Shown here in pieces: positions 17,740-27,534 of a stretch of 64,000 bases of DNA. Source of the DNA: Nitrincola alkalisediminis (GTDB lineage Bacteria > Pseudomonadota > Gammaproteobacteria > Pseudomonadales > Balneatricaceae); NCBI RefSeq assembly GCF_009821115.1, contig NZ_VYTY01000001.1, positions 62,001-126,000 of the forward strand. Reading direction: 5' to 3'. Position 1 is the stretch's first letter, and each line of letters opens with the position of its first letter. Below the pieces are notes generated by a model, which saw nothing but the letters and a program-made list of their open reading frames with translations, ran no database searches and was not told the origin of the DNA. A program made the translations under genes and the position numbers.

Positions 17740-18530
17740 GTCTTTTTGCCGCTTGCTTCATTTTGAGTCTTGCCTAAGCGCAGGGGTTTGCGTGAGTCTT
17801 CAGGTAAGTAAGAGGATAGCTGTTCATACACATGTGCATAGTGGTCGTTAGTTAATATGCTGATACAGCCTTCGCGAATAATTTCCAGGTTTGTGACTTC
17901 GACAAGTGTACGAGCGCGTAATTTACCTGCTATGGGTAAAAAGATAACCGTGGAGAGGAGTGAACCATAAAAGGTTGTTAAGAGAGCAATGGCCATTGCT
18001 GGGCCAATGGTTTCGGGGTCTTTGAGCGCGCTTAACATTTGAATAAGGCCGATTAGGGTTCCCAGCATACCGAAGGACGGCGCGTACATGGCCATTTTTT
18101 TAAACACATCTTGCACCGTGTGGTGACGTGAGATGAGTGAGTCAATTTCATTTTGCAGAGTGTTGCGGATGACTTGCTCCGATGCGGCTTCTGCAAGTAA
18201 ATTTGCCGCTCGTCGCAAAACATGGGAGTTGGTTTCAATGTCACCGAGCTTTAGCAAACCGTGGCGGTGGCTGATTCGGCTTAGCTCCAGCATGGTGTCA
18301 ATCATCTCTTGTGCGTTGGTGCGGTCTCGTGTGAACACAATCCACGCCGCTTTGAACGCGTTGAGAACATCGCGGAACTGAACGGTTAGAAAGGTTGCGG
18401 CGATGGTTCCACCAGCAACAATCATCATGCCAGGTACGTTAATGAAGACGTCTGAGCTGCCTCCGATTGCGATAGCGCCAAGTATCAGAGCAAAACCAAG
18501 AATGATACCGATGAGTGATGCAAAATCCAT
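17736..18530 (-). CDS. motA: flagellar stator subunit MotA/PomA
   Basis: Inner-membrane stator subunit of the flagellar motor. 264 residues with four expected membrane segments: two at the N-terminus (about 5-25 and 31-50) and two after residue 150, including GMLGTLIGLIQML and GPAMAIALLTTFYGSLLSTVIFLPIA. The cytoplasmic loop between them carries the usual charged segment. Length and the short first loop resemble PomA/MotC more than E. coli MotA. No other flagellar genes are in the window. Confidence 0.88.
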   Translation of the reverse strand: MDFASLIGIILGFALILGAIAIGGSSDVFINVPGMMIVAGGTIAATFLTVQFRDVLNAFKAAWIVFTRDRTNAQEMIDTMLELSRISHRHGLLKLGDIETNSHVLRRAANLLAEAASEQVIRNTLQNEIDSLISRHHTVQDVFKKMAMYAPSFGMLGTLIGLIQMLSALKDPETIGPAMAIALLTTFYGSLLSTVIFLPIAGKLRARTLVEVTNLEIIREGCISILTNDHYAHVYEQLSSYLPEDSRKPLRLGKTQNEASGKKT

Positions 18531-18580
18531 GGCCCTTCCTTAATGGTAAGCAAACAACAGACGAGGGTTCTATTGTCAGG

Positions 18581-18964
18581 TTAGTGGAGTGCGTTTGGTT
18601 GTGCCAGTGTGAAAGCCTGAATTGGGGCACGGAAGCTAAGCTCTCCAGCCGTCATATTGTAGTACCCTTGCATGCTGCCAACCTCAGTTGATAGCACCGT
18701 GCCACTGGTGTAGCTGTAACTTGAACCCGGTGCGATGACGGGTTGTTCGCCAACAACCCCTTCTCCTTGTACCTCTTGGACATTTTCATTGCCATCGGTA
18801 ATGAGCCATTTACGGCTGAGGAGCTTAACCGCAACGCTGTTATTGTTACGAATGGTAATGTGGTAAGAAAACACAAAGCGATGCGCATCTGGATCAGATT
18901 GCTCTTCCAAATAGGCGGTTCGGACCTGGATGTCGACGTTATTGCTAAGTTCACGAGTATTCAT
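18581..18964 (-). CDS. apaG: ApaG/CorD-type protein
   Basis: 127 residues, a single ApaG (fibronectin III-like) domain. Family signatures include HRFVFSYHITIRNNN and the glycine motif QGEGVVGEQPVIAPG, then YTSGTVL and MQGYY. The molecular role is uncertain; it is linked genetically to divalent cation homeostasis and Ap4A metabolism. It follows rsmA by 10 bases, as in many gammaproteobacteria, but apaH, the usual next gene, is not present. Confidence 0.95.
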   Translation of the reverse strand: MNTRELSNNVDIQVRTAYLEEQSDPDAHRFVFSYHITIRNNNSVAVKLLSRKWLITDGNENVQEVQGEGVVGEQPVIAPGSSYSYTSGTVLSTEVGSMQGYYNMTAGELSFRAPIQAFTLAQPNALH

Positions 18965-18974
18965 TGTACGGTTA

Positions 18975-19781
18975 TTATCCTTTTAGATCGGCAAGGTAAT
19001 CGCTGATTTTAACGAAATCAGCCAGCGATAGGCGTTCTGGACGTAGGTTGGGATCTATTCCAATGCGTTCAAGCGCATCGCTATCAATCAGTTCTTTAAG
19101 GTTGTTGCGTAACGTTTTGCGACGCTGCCCAAATGCGGTTCGCACTACTTGCTGAAAAAGTTTATGGTCCTTCGCTGGGTAGGGGAGCGTTTTGTACGGC
19201 ACCAGTCGAACAATGGCCGAGTCAACTTTAGGCGCTGGGTGGAAGGCACCAGGAGGTACTAAAAATAAATTTTCAACCTTGCAGTAGTACTGCGCCATGA
19301 TGCCTAAGCGCCCATAATTGTTTTCGCCAGGGCCTGCCGCTAAGCGAAGAACCACCTCTTTTTGCAACATAAAGTGCATGTCTTCGATAATATGGCTGTG
19401 GCTCAGTAAATGAAAAATCAACTGGGTTGAGATGTTGTACGGCAAGTTACCAATGATGCGCAGTGGACGGTCGTCTTGGATCAGTTGCTGGAAGTCAAAG
19501 CGCATGGCGTCTGCTTCGTGCACCGTAAATTGATCACCATAGTTAAAAAACTTGGTTCTCAAAATAGGGACTAAATCTCGATCAAGTTCGATGGCGTCCA
19601 AAGCGCCAGTCAGGTCTAGTATTTCTTCTGTTAAGGCACCGAGTCCGGGCCCTATTTCAACCATATGTTGTTCAGGCTTTGGGTTAATGGCGCGAATAAT
19701 CCGACGGATGATGGATTCATCCTGAAGGAAGTTTTGTCCAAAGCGTTTGCGAGCTTTATGGCCCGCGTCATGTTTACTCAT
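18975..19781 (-). CDS. rsmA: 16S rRNA A1518/A1519 dimethyltransferase
   Basis: KsgA: dimethylates two adjacent adenosines near the 3' end of 16S rRNA during small-subunit assembly. 268 residues. N-terminal [13 protein letters not shown]-binding [13 protein letters not shown] (about 42-54) and catalytic NLPYNIS (about 114-120). The C-terminal helical domain has [14 protein letters not shown]. It lies 17 bases after pdxA, in the operon lptD-surA-pdxA-rsmA-apaG. Confidence 0.97.
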   Translation of the reverse strand: MSKHDAGHKARKRFGQNFLQDESIIRRIIRAINPKPEQHMVEIGPGLGALTEEILDLTGALDAIELDRDLVPILRTKFFNYGDQFTVHEADAMRFDFQQLIQDDRPLRIIGNLPYNISTQLIFHLLSHSHIIEDMHFMLQKEVVLRLAAGPGENNYGRLGIMAQYYCKVENLFLVPPGAFHPAPKVDSAIVRLVPYKTLPYPAKDHKLFQQVVRTAFGQRRKTLRNNLKELIDSDALERIGIDPNLRPERLSLADFVKISDYLADLKG

Positions 19782-19798
19782 ATCGTGTTTAAATCCTG

Positions 19799-20794
19799 TT
19801 AGTCGTCTAGCCGACGTGAAGAAGCCATTAACGCAGCATAATGTAAGGCAGTAAATAAGCTGCCCGGGTCGGCTGTACCCTTTCCAGCAAGGTCTAGAGC
19901 TGTTCCGTGGTCAACCGATGTGCGAATAATGGGGAGTCCAAGTGTTATGTTAACGGCTTTACCGAAGCCTTTGTACTTAAGAACAGGTAAGCCCTGATCA
20001 TGGTACATCGCCAACACGGCGTCCGCTTCTGCTAGATGATGATGTGTAAATAGCGTGTCTGCAGGCAGCGGACCAATCAGTTGAATACCTTTGGCACGAA
20101 AGGTGTCAAGGACTGGGGTGATTACGCGAATTTCTTCATCGCCTAAATGCCCGGATTCACCTGCATGTGGGTTGAGTCCACAGACAAGAACACGGGGATT
20201 TGGAAGTCCGAAATAGGTTTTTAAGTCCGAAACCAGTACATTAATAATGTCGGTCAGTAACTCCGGTGTAATGGCGTCCGCCACGTCCTTCAGTGGAAGG
20301 TGTGTGGTGGCAAGTGCAACCCTTAAGTCTTCGGTGGCTAGCATCATGACCACCTGAGAGGCACCTGTTAAGGCTTCCAAAAACTCTGTGTGTCCACTGA
20401 ATGGAATACCCGCCTCATTGATCACGGCTTTGTGAACAGGCGCCGTAATCATGGCGTCAAATAGATGAGTTTGACAGCCTTGTGCTGCATGTCGGAGCGT
20501 TTGCAGAACATACTCAGCGTTGGCTGTGTTGAGCTGGCCTGGAGAGCAAGGAGCAGCTAACGCGATGGGGTCGCAGTATAGCACGCCCGCAGGTGTTGGT
20601 TGAGGAGATGATTCAGCATCAAACAGGCGAATAGCCAGCGGTAACTTGAGTTGCTGGGCACGAGCCTGCAGCATATCAGGATCACCGATCACAATGAGCT
20701 GATGGTCAGACCCTTGTTGTGCGATCATGATACACAGGTCTGGGCCTATACCAGCAGGCTCTCCAGCTGTGATTGCCAGTCGACAGACGCTCAT
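19799..20794 (-). CDS. pdxA: 4-hydroxythreonine-4-phosphate dehydrogenase
   Basis: Oxidises 4-phosphohydroxy-L-threonine in pyridoxal 5'-phosphate synthesis. 331 residues. [13 protein letters not shown] at the N-terminus, TAPVHK and the metal-site SGHTEFLE in the middle, a [10 protein letters not shown] segment, [12 protein letters not shown], and [15 protein letters not shown] near the C-terminus are all PdxA signatures. Gap to surA is 6 bases. Confidence 0.97.
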   Translation of the reverse strand: MSVCRLAITAGEPAGIGPDLCIMIAQQGSDHQLIVIGDPDMLQARAQQLKLPLAIRLFDAESSPQPTPAGVLYCDPIALAAPCSPGQLNTANAEYVLQTLRHAAQGCQTHLFDAMITAPVHKAVINEAGIPFSGHTEFLEALTGASQVVMMLATEDLRVALATTHLPLKDVADAITPELLTDIINVLVSDLKTYFGLPNPRVLVCGLNPHAGESGHLGDEEIRVITPVLDTFRAKGIQLIGPLPADTLFTHHHLAEADAVLAMYHDQGLPVLKYKGFGKAVNITLGLPIIRTSVDHGTALDLAGKGTADPGSLFTALHYAALMASSRRLDD

Positions 20795-20800
20795 CTTTAC

Positions 20801-22105
20801 TTATCCCCGACTAGGTTGTTTGAGTTCAACATAGGCCTCAGAGCGCAGTTCACGTAACCAGTTGTCGAGTTCTTCATTGAATTTGCGTTGACGAATGGTG
20901 ATGCGGGCAAAGTTCTCCATCATTTCAGCACTCATGTCTTGTGTGCGACGGTCTTTAACGTGCAATATGTGCCAGCCAAAGCGGGATTCAAAGGGATCTG
21001 ATGTTTGACCGACAGGTGTCGTTTTCATGACGTGCTCAAACTCAGGTACCATTTGTCCATCCTGTGCCCACCCTAAATCACCGCCTTGTGAGCCGCTACC
21101 GGGATCATCACTGTATCGACGTGCTAAGTCTCCAAAAGGCTGTCCTTCGCGAATGCGATGACGTAAGTCATGGACCAGTATACGCGCTTGTTCGGGCGTG
21201 CGGATTTCATTGGGTGCGATCAAGATATGACTGACTTGTGTTTGTTCAACGAGCGTGACCTCTCCGCCGCGTTGGTCATTTACGCGCAAGATGTGAAAGC
21301 CACCTGAGGTGCGAATAGGGCGCGTAAATTGACCGGGTGATATGCCTGCCAAAGAGGCCGCCAGTGATTCAGGAAGCTCACTCTGTTTACGCCAACCCAA
21401 CTCACCACCGCTTAATGCATTCGGGGCATTGGAAACAGATACGGCTAAATCAGCAAACTCTGCGCCTGCTAAGAGTTGGTTATAGACCGATTCGGCTTTC
21501 GCTTCGGCCGCTTGAATCATATCCGGCGTGGCTTGAGAGGGCAGGGCAATTAAAATATTGCTCAGCATAAACTCTGCTTGATCGTGTCCATCGGCCATTT
21601 CCGAATTGATAAAGTTGCGAACCTCTTGTTCTGAAACTTGGATTCGGCGGTTAACATTCGTTTGTTGAACCTGTGAGATGAGAATTTCACGACGAATTTG
21701 TTCGCGAACATTCGCAAAGTTCTCCCCTTCAGCCTCCAGTGCAGCACTGAACTCGGTTAAGGACATGTTGTTTTGAGCCGCGATGTTCTCTAATGCTTCA
21801 TTCAACTGACGGTCCGATACTCGAATGCCCTGAATTTCAGCCAGTTGTAGCTGAATGCTGTCCAGTATTAGTCGTTCGGTCACTTGTTGGCGCAGTACCG
21901 ATTGATCTGGGACTTGAACACCACGAGATTGTATTTGTTCTGTAAATAGGCGTTCGCGTTGGTTCAGCTCGCTTTCAAGAATGATATCCTCATTGACGAT
22001 TGCGATGATGCGATCAAGGTGTTGTGCTTGAGCCTGAAAGCTAACAGTGCCTGCTAATAGGACTGTTGAAACAGCCTTGTAGAGGGTTTTCTTAGAAATT
22101 ATCAT
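20801..22105 (-). CDS. surA: periplasmic chaperone / peptidyl-prolyl isomerase SurA
   Basis: Escorts outer-membrane proteins across the periplasm. 434 residues: signal peptide ending near AQA (about 27), N-terminal SurA domain (DRIIAIVNEDIILESEL), first parvulin domain about 175-275, second about 285-385 (SHILI and GWHILHVKDRR), then a C-terminal helix. The start overlaps the lptD stop by 14 bases, so the chaperone and one of its best known clients are coupled. Confidence 0.97.
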   Translation of the reverse strand: MIISKKTLYKAVSTVLLAGTVSFQAQAQHLDRIIAIVNEDIILESELNQRERLFTEQIQSRGVQVPDQSVLRQQVTERLILDSIQLQLAEIQGIRVSDRQLNEALENIAAQNNMSLTEFSAALEAEGENFANVREQIRREILISQVQQTNVNRRIQVSEQEVRNFINSEMADGHDQAEFMLSNILIALPSQATPDMIQAAEAKAESVYNQLLAGAEFADLAVSVSNAPNALSGGELGWRKQSELPESLAASLAGISPGQFTRPIRTSGGFHILRVNDQRGGEVTLVEQTQVSHILIAPNEIRTPEQARILVHDLRHRIREGQPFGDLARRYSDDPGSGSQGGDLGWAQDGQMVPEFEHVMKTTPVGQTSDPFESRFGWHILHVKDRRTQDMSAEMMENFARITIRQRKFNEELDNWLRELRSEAYVELKQPSRG

Positions 22106-24845
22106 GGTCTTTCTCTTTAAATCCGGTTATTTCTTCGATCAGGCCACGACCGCCATCACCGCCAAAGGAGCCCAGTCCACGTAGGACGAACTCAACGAAC
22201 ACGCCTCGGTCATAACTGGCCGTTGCGCCTCGAACGTTAGAGGATGCCAGCCACTCTCTTCCTGTTAAACGCATTTTCCAACAGCAGGTTCCATATTCGA
22301 CACCCAGTAACGTATCGAGTTTCTTGCTGTTTTCAATATCATGCTGCCAACGTCCAACAACACCCCATTTAGGGTTAATCTGATGCCTGAATGCAACATC
22401 CGATTGACGAATAGGTTCATTCGCATTGTTTGAGTTGACGCGGTCACGGTAACTCAAATAGATCATGTTTTCATTATTGGGGATCCAAATTGCGCGATAA
22501 TTATGTTCTTCGAATGAATAGTCATTTCGATCAATCTCTGAATCGTGGCTGAGGCGAAGGGTTGGAGTAACATTCCATTGCGCCATAAATGCCAGATTGG
22601 AGCTAGTCTCTTGCCCTGAGATATCGCCGGGTCTGAGATCCATGCTATCACGATCTTTTAGGTAATGAGATTGGGCAACGGCAACGCGCAGTTGTTCAAC
22701 ACCTTTGTCGTTGTAAATGGCAGAGGATGCACCTAGCGTCGCTTGTTGTGTGGCCGACACGCGATCATTACCGCTCCATCCGTATGGGTCGAAAAGGTTG
22801 TAGTAGCTGAAATCAAGTGCCGACGAGTCAAAGTAACGGAACTGCGCCGGTGATGGTTGCGACTTGTTTTTATCTACATGCAATAGCATCAGACGCGGCT
22901 CAAAGGATTGCGAGTAGGATGAGTTACGAAAGTGAATGTCGCGATCGAAGTAGAGCCCAGAATCTAGGCTGGCGATGCCTGCTGTCGTGGAGGTCGGCAG
23001 ATCGAAATTGGGCGCTGTTTCAAAGTTAAATGAATACTGGCTGTGCCACAAACTTAGCTTTGGATGCACATAGCCCCATGGGCGGTAGTATTTGTAAGAC
23101 AGTGATGGCCGTATGTGCACACGGTCTGCAGTTGTTTTTCTCAACGCATCTTCAGGAGCGCTAAAAATGGCTTGGTCAAAGAAATCACGACGATCCCGAC
23201 GAAAACGGACGTATTCAGCCGTGTAATTAAAATCTAAGCGTTTATTTAAGGCTTCTTGGCCCGTTAAGAGCACCTGCGGAACACGTTTGTAAGGTGACGC
23301 TATGTTGTCATTGATCGTTTGGTAATCGTGAAAGCGCCCTAGCAGCTGCCATGTGTCGGCTTGGTATCGGATTTCTGCTTTTTGGTCTAAGTGTTCTTTG
23401 CGCTCAACTTCAAGGCTTGTGCCCAAGTCCGCAAAATAATCATTATCACTCACCCGGCTGAAATCAACGCTAGACGTAACCTCAGGTGTAATTTGCCCTT
23501 GATGCTTAACGCCAAGCAGCCAACGGTTTTCATTATTGGCTCGATCGTCATTTGCCAAAAATGCCGTGCTGAGTTCATTGTTGGACCAAGAGTTGAGATA
23601 GCGTAGTTCGTTCTCTAGCAGCAGTCCTCGATTCTCGATAAAACGCACAGTGAGCGTGTCATCCAGGTTGGGTGCTAGGTTGAAGTAATAGGGAACGCTG
23701 ATGTCAGTGCCGTCACCTTTAGAGATTGACAAGCTGGGGTATAAAAAGCCTGACTGGCGTCGATCATCAATTGGAAAGCGAAACCATGGCATGTAAATCA
23801 CAGGAATGCCAGCGACTTGTAAGGTCGCATGACGGGCAACGCCATATCCCTCTTCTGGGTATAGCTCAATACTGCCAGAGTGAATGGCCCAGTCATTGTT
23901 GCCGGGTTCACAGTAAGTGACCATGCCTTTTTCAAGCGTGATTCGGTCATTTAAATAATGCGTGATCTGCTCGGCTGAACCGCGAAGATGCTCTTGATGC
24001 ATCACGTATTGAGATTGACTGAATCCAGAAACGCCCTGATCAAAATCGATGTCAGCACGTTCCGCAATCATCAGCAGTCCGGGTTGACGGAACTGGACTT
24101 TGCCTTGCAAGGACGCGGTGCGCTCGGCTTGGTTGAGTTCGCCATAATCACTATTGAACTCACGCCCACCTTGGCGAATGTTAACGCCGCCAGTCAAACG
24201 GGTGAATCCAGATTGGAGATCGGCGGACGAGCTACTAGCACCTGCGTAAATGGGCAGTTCGCTCAGTGGTCTATTTTCAGCGATAGCGGCCATTAACTCT
24301 TCAGGCTCAATATAGCGTCCTGAACATAAACGCGTTTCGCCATCGGTATACGGATACCAGTCTAAATGCGCGTAGGGTGCGTCGGATGCTAAAAAATCGG
24401 GCAGCGTGCTCACGCCCGCTTCCGTGTTCATTGGGCGCTCTCTGGGTGTAGCACTGTTGAGGCTAGCATCAGGTGGGCTGGTTGCTTGCTCTGCAGTTGT
24501 TGTTTGCAAAGGCGCTGGTGTTTCTGGTCTTTGCGGTGCTTGTCGAACCTGTGGTACTTGTGACGCAGTGTTTAAAGGCTTTGAGTCAGACGGAGCTTTG
24601 TCTGGCTTTACTTCAGACACAGATAAGCGCCTCTCAGTTGTTGGCTGCGATATTGAGCGAGCCGTTGACTGAGCGTTACTTGTTGTATTGGCTGCAGGCG
24701 CAACGCCTGAAGCACACTCCCACTCACCTTTAGCGTTAGCTTTACAGTCCCAACTTGCATGGCTCGTTTGGGCCATGGCATAGGAGGATAATACCGCAGC
24801 GACAGCTACGGAGAGTCGAAAAGTCGATGATTTAGTAAAGGGCAT
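22092..24845 (-). CDS. lptD: LPS-assembly outer-membrane protein LptD
   Basis: Beta-barrel that inserts lipopolysaccharide into the outer leaflet together with LptE. 917 residues: signal peptide (about 1-30), a Pro/Thr/Gln-rich linker (about 45-150) as in the long Pseudomonas form, a beta-jellyroll OstA domain (about 200-320), then the barrel. Cysteines for the rearranging disulfides are present: two near residues 33-43, others in LCSGRY and TYCEPGN, and the CC pair in EYGTCCWKM near the C-terminus. First gene of the minus-strand operon; divergent from amgK across 114 bases. Confidence 0.97.
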   Translation of the reverse strand: MPFTKSSTFRLSVAVAAVLSSYAMAQTSHASWDCKANAKGEWECASGVAPAANTTSNAQSTARSISQPTTERRLSVSEVKPDKAPSDSKPLNTASQVPQVRQAPQRPETPAPLQTTTAEQATSPPDASLNSATPRERPMNTEAGVSTLPDFLASDAPYAHLDWYPYTDGETRLCSGRYIEPEELMAAIAENRPLSELPIYAGASSSSADLQSGFTRLTGGVNIRQGGREFNSDYGELNQAERTASLQGKVQFRQPGLLMIAERADIDFDQGVSGFSQSQYVMHQEHLRGSAEQITHYLNDRITLEKGMVTYCEPGNNDWAIHSGSIELYPEEGYGVARHATLQVAGIPVIYMPWFRFPIDDRRQSGFLYPSLSISKGDGTDISVPYYFNLAPNLDDTLTVRFIENRGLLLENELRYLNSWSNNELSTAFLANDDRANNENRWLLGVKHQGQITPEVTSSVDFSRVSDNDYFADLGTSLEVERKEHLDQKAEIRYQADTWQLLGRFHDYQTINDNIASPYKRVPQVLLTGQEALNKRLDFNYTAEYVRFRRDRRDFFDQAIFSAPEDALRKTTADRVHIRPSLSYKYYRPWGYVHPKLSLWHSQYSFNFETAPNFDLPTSTTAGIASLDSGLYFDRDIHFRNSSYSQSFEPRLMLLHVDKNKSQPSPAQFRYFDSSALDFSYYNLFDPYGWSGNDRVSATQQATLGASSAIYNDKGVEQLRVAVAQSHYLKDRDSMDLRPGDISGQETSSNLAFMAQWNVTPTLRLSHDSEIDRNDYSFEEHNYRAIWIPNNENMIYLSYRDRVNSNNANEPIRQSDVAFRHQINPKWGVVGRWQHDIENSKKLDTLLGVEYGTCCWKMRLTGREWLASSNVRGATASYDRGVFVEFVLRGLGSFGGDGGRGLIEEITGFKEKDHDNF

Positions 24846-24959
24846 CAGGTCGCCATCCAGTTGCGGATCGGGCAGGCCATTTCGTGCCGCCCCCGAGTCT
24901 AGTACTATTAAAGACTGAATAATAAAGCATTCGTCCTATCAAGTGCTAGAGGAGCAGGC

Positions 24960-26003
24960 ATGGGAGATCGTCAACAACGGCTGAATTCTTGGGTAATCCA
25001 GACGGCCACCGAGTTAAATTTAGACATTCATCCGAATATGAGCTTAGTGCCTGTGTCAGGAGATGCCAGTTTTAGACGCTATTATCGTCTATTGGGTCGG
25101 CAACAAAACTGGATTGTGATGGATGCTCCGCCAAATTTAGAGGACAGCCGGCCTTTTGTTGAAATTGCAGAAAAATGGCATGAATCTGGCATTAAAGTAC
25201 CCGAAATTTTAGCGAAAAGCCTTGAATTGGGTTTTTTGTTACTCGAAGATTTCGGCGATACTCTGCTGTATTCCGGGTTGGTGGATGGAAAAGAGAATGA
25301 ACTCTATGCGAAGGCCGCACGAACGCTGGCCAGTATCCAAGCGATGCCAGGGGATAACTTACCCCTGTATGATGCGGCAAAGCTTCAGACAGAAATGGGT
25401 TTGTTTGACGAGTGGTTTTTATCACGTTGGTTAGGTCTAGACATCTCGGATGATGTGCATGCAACCTTAGCAGAGGTTAAAGCGCATTTAGTGGCGTCAG
25501 CCTTGGCACAGCCACAGGTGATTGTGCATCGGGATTATCATTCCCGAAACCTGATGATTTTACCCTGCGGTAATATTGGCGTGATAGATTTTCAAGATGC
25601 GGTGAAAGGTGCAATTACCTATGACCTTGTGTCTTTGTTTCGGGATAGCTATATCAGCTGGCCAGATGAACAGGTCTATGAGTGGTTGGAGACCTATCGA
25701 CAGGTTTATTTGCCTGATCATCTCAGCATGGATGCTCAGGCGTGGCGGCAGTGCTTTGACTGGATGGGCATGCAGCGTCAGTTGAAAGTGTGTGGTATTT
25801 TTGCGCGGTTATCACTTCGAGATGGTAAGGACGGTTATTTAGGTGATATTCCGCTCACGTTGAGTAATTTGTATCGAACTGCGCGACGGTATCCTGAGTT
25901 CTCGAACTTTGCAGATGAGTTGGCAAAGGTCGTGATACCTGCGTTATCGTCTCACCCTCGTTTTCAAGGGCAGTCTTTAGACCACTGGTGGCAAACCCTA
26001 TGA
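24960..26003 (+). CDS. amgK: N-acetylmuramate/N-acetylglucosamine 1-kinase AmgK
   Basis: Aminoglycoside-phosphotransferase-fold sugar kinase that makes MurNAc 1-phosphate in the peptidoglycan recycling route bypassing de novo MurA steps. 347 residues. Catalytic HRDYHSRNLM (about 193-202) and metal-binding GVIDFQDA (about 210-217). N-terminal GDASFRRYYRL is typical. ATG overlaps: its TGA (26001-26003) lies inside the murU ATG. Placement beside lptD matches Pseudomonas amgK-murU. Confidence 0.92.
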   Translation: MGDRQQRLNSWVIQTATELNLDIHPNMSLVPVSGDASFRRYYRLLGRQQNWIVMDAPPNLEDSRPFVEIAEKWHESGIKVPEILAKSLELGFLLLEDFGDTLLYSGLVDGKENELYAKAARTLASIQAMPGDNLPLYDAAKLQTEMGLFDEWFLSRWLGLDISDDVHATLAEVKAHLVASALAQPQVIVHRDYHSRNLMILPCGNIGVIDFQDAVKGAITYDLVSLFRDSYISWPDEQVYEWLETYRQVYLPDHLSMDAQAWRQCFDWMGMQRQLKVCGIFARLSLRDGKDGYLGDIPLTLSNLYRTARRYPEFSNFADELAKVVIPALSSHPRFQGQSLDHWWQTL

Positions 26004-26692
26004 AGGCAATGATTTTAGCAGCGGGTTTGGGTACGCGAATGCGTCCGCTCACCTTAACGATACCCAAGCCCTTAGTGCCTTTGTTGGGTAAGCCATTAAT
26101 TGAGTACCCCTTACGCCAGTTAAAGGCTGTCGGTATTCGGCATATAATGGTGAATCATGCTTGGCTTGGGCAGCAGATTGTCGATCATTTGACGCAAATG
26201 GATACTGACGGCGTTCAGATCAGTTTTTCCAAAGAGGATGAACCGCTGGAAACCGGAGGGGGTATTTTTAAAGTATTGCCTTGGTTGACGCAGGAAGGGG
26301 AGCCCTTTTTTCTGGTCATGAATGCTGATGTGTACAGTGATGTAGATTTGTCTGTTTTGCTTAAGGTCCCGTTAGATGAAAAAGACTTAGGGTGCTTGGT
26401 GATGATTGAAAACCCGGATTGGCATCCAACGGGAGACTTTCGTTTAGGTGATACGGGGTATTTAAGTGAGTCAGATGGGCAGCCTCTGACGTTTTCGGGC
26501 ATTAGTATTTTAAGTCCAAAACTGTTTGCTGGCTGTGAAGCAGGAGCGTTTGCGCTCGCACCCTTGTTGCGTCGAGCAATTTCTCAAGGGCGTCTGAAGG
26601 GGGTTTTCCATCAAGGCATTTGGTCGGATGTGGGGACGCCTGAGCGTTTGGCGGCATTAGAAGCGCAATTAATACATGAGAATCGAGAATGA
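26000..26692 (+). CDS. murU: MurNAc-1-phosphate uridylyltransferase MurU
   Basis: Transfers UMP to MurNAc 1-phosphate to give UDP-MurNAc. 230 residues from ATG 26000; the frame opens at 25988, but the ATGA overlap with amgK and the MKAMILAAGLGTRMRPLT start fit the nucleotidyltransferase family. Product-binding IPKPLVPLLGKPLIEY follows at about 25-40, and NADVYSD carries the metal-binding Asp. Next gene djlA overlaps by 4 bases. Confidence 0.93.
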   Translation: MKAMILAAGLGTRMRPLTLTIPKPLVPLLGKPLIEYPLRQLKAVGIRHIMVNHAWLGQQIVDHLTQMDTDGVQISFSKEDEPLETGGGIFKVLPWLTQEGEPFFLVMNADVYSDVDLSVLLKVPLDEKDLGCLVMIENPDWHPTGDFRLGDTGYLSESDGQPLTFSGISILSPKLFAGCEAGAFALAPLLRRAISQGRLKGVFHQGIWSDVGTPERLAALEAQLIHENRE

Positions 26693-27522
26693 GTGCTGAA
26701 CACTGGGGAAGGCAAACAGGAGAGAGTTTCATTAAGCACAAAACGGGCTTAGTGATTGGGGGGCTAATTGGACTTGTTACAGGTGGTTTTTTTGGCTTGG
26801 TGTTTGGTGGCGCTGTCGGTTATTTCGTAGAGCGTCTGCTCAAGAAAGTAAAATCCATCGCACCCCAGCAATTGTTCTTTCGAGCAACTTTTGCCGTGAT
26901 GGGAAAAATCGCTAAAGCGGATGGACGTGTTACGGAGTCTGAAATTGAGTTTGCGCGAGTGGTGATGGCGCGTATGCAATTGAACGAGCAAGCCAAGCGA
27001 AGAGCCATTGACTACTTTAATGAAGGCAAACAACCCGACTTTGACATGGCCAAGGTCTTGAAACCCTTGGCGTTGATTTTGCGCGGGCGCTTGTCTGTTA
27101 AGCTCATGTTTTTGGAAATGCAATTGCAAACCGCCATGGCTGACGGTGATATGTCGTCGGCTGAGCTAAAAGTCATAGAGGAAATCTGCCATCTGTTGCA
27201 GTTTACGTCGCTTGAAATGCAAGCCGTGGTGCAGCGTATTCGTGCTGCTCAGAACTTTGCGAAGCACAGTCACGAATGGCAACAACAGCCGGGCTTTAAT
27301 GATGAACAGCTACTTGAGGATGCGTATGGCGTGCTAGGTGTGCCCGCGTCTGCAACCGATGCTGAGATTAAAAAAGCATGGCGTAAATTGATGAGCCAGC
27401 ATCATCCCGACAAGCTTGTGGCTAAAGGATTGCCGGAAGAAATGCTTGAGTTAGCAAAAGAAAAAACCCAAGAAATCCAAAGCGCATATGATCGAGTGAA
27501 GGCTGCGCGTGGCATGCGTTAA
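26689..27522 (+). CDS. djlA: DjlA-type co-chaperone (TerB + J domain)
   Basis: 277 residues. An N-terminal Gly-rich membrane segment (about 21-48), a central TerB-like helical domain (about 65-190, with KADGRVTESEIE) and a C-terminal J domain (about 210-277) with the HPD motif (QHHPDK) needed to stimulate DnaK ATPase. This is the arrangement of E. coli DjlA. It is translationally coupled to murU. Convergent with the next gene, 12 bases apart. Confidence 0.92.
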   Translation: MSAEHWGRQTGESFIKHKTGLVIGGLIGLVTGGFFGLVFGGAVGYFVERLLKKVKSIAPQQLFFRATFAVMGKIAKADGRVTESEIEFARVVMARMQLNEQAKRRAIDYFNEGKQPDFDMAKVLKPLALILRGRLSVKLMFLEMQLQTAMADGDMSSAELKVIEEICHLLQFTSLEMQAVVQRIRAAQNFAKHSHEWQQQPGFNDEQLLEDAYGVLGVPASATDAEIKKAWRKLMSQHHPDKLVAKGLPEEMLELAKEKTQEIQSAYDRVKAARGMR

Positions 27523-27534
27523 GCCGAGGTATTT

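Noticed and set aside
22092-24845. LptD much longer than the E. coli protein
   Set aside because: The extra N-terminal Pro/Thr-rich linker also occurs in the long Pseudomonas-type LptD, so it is not unusual.
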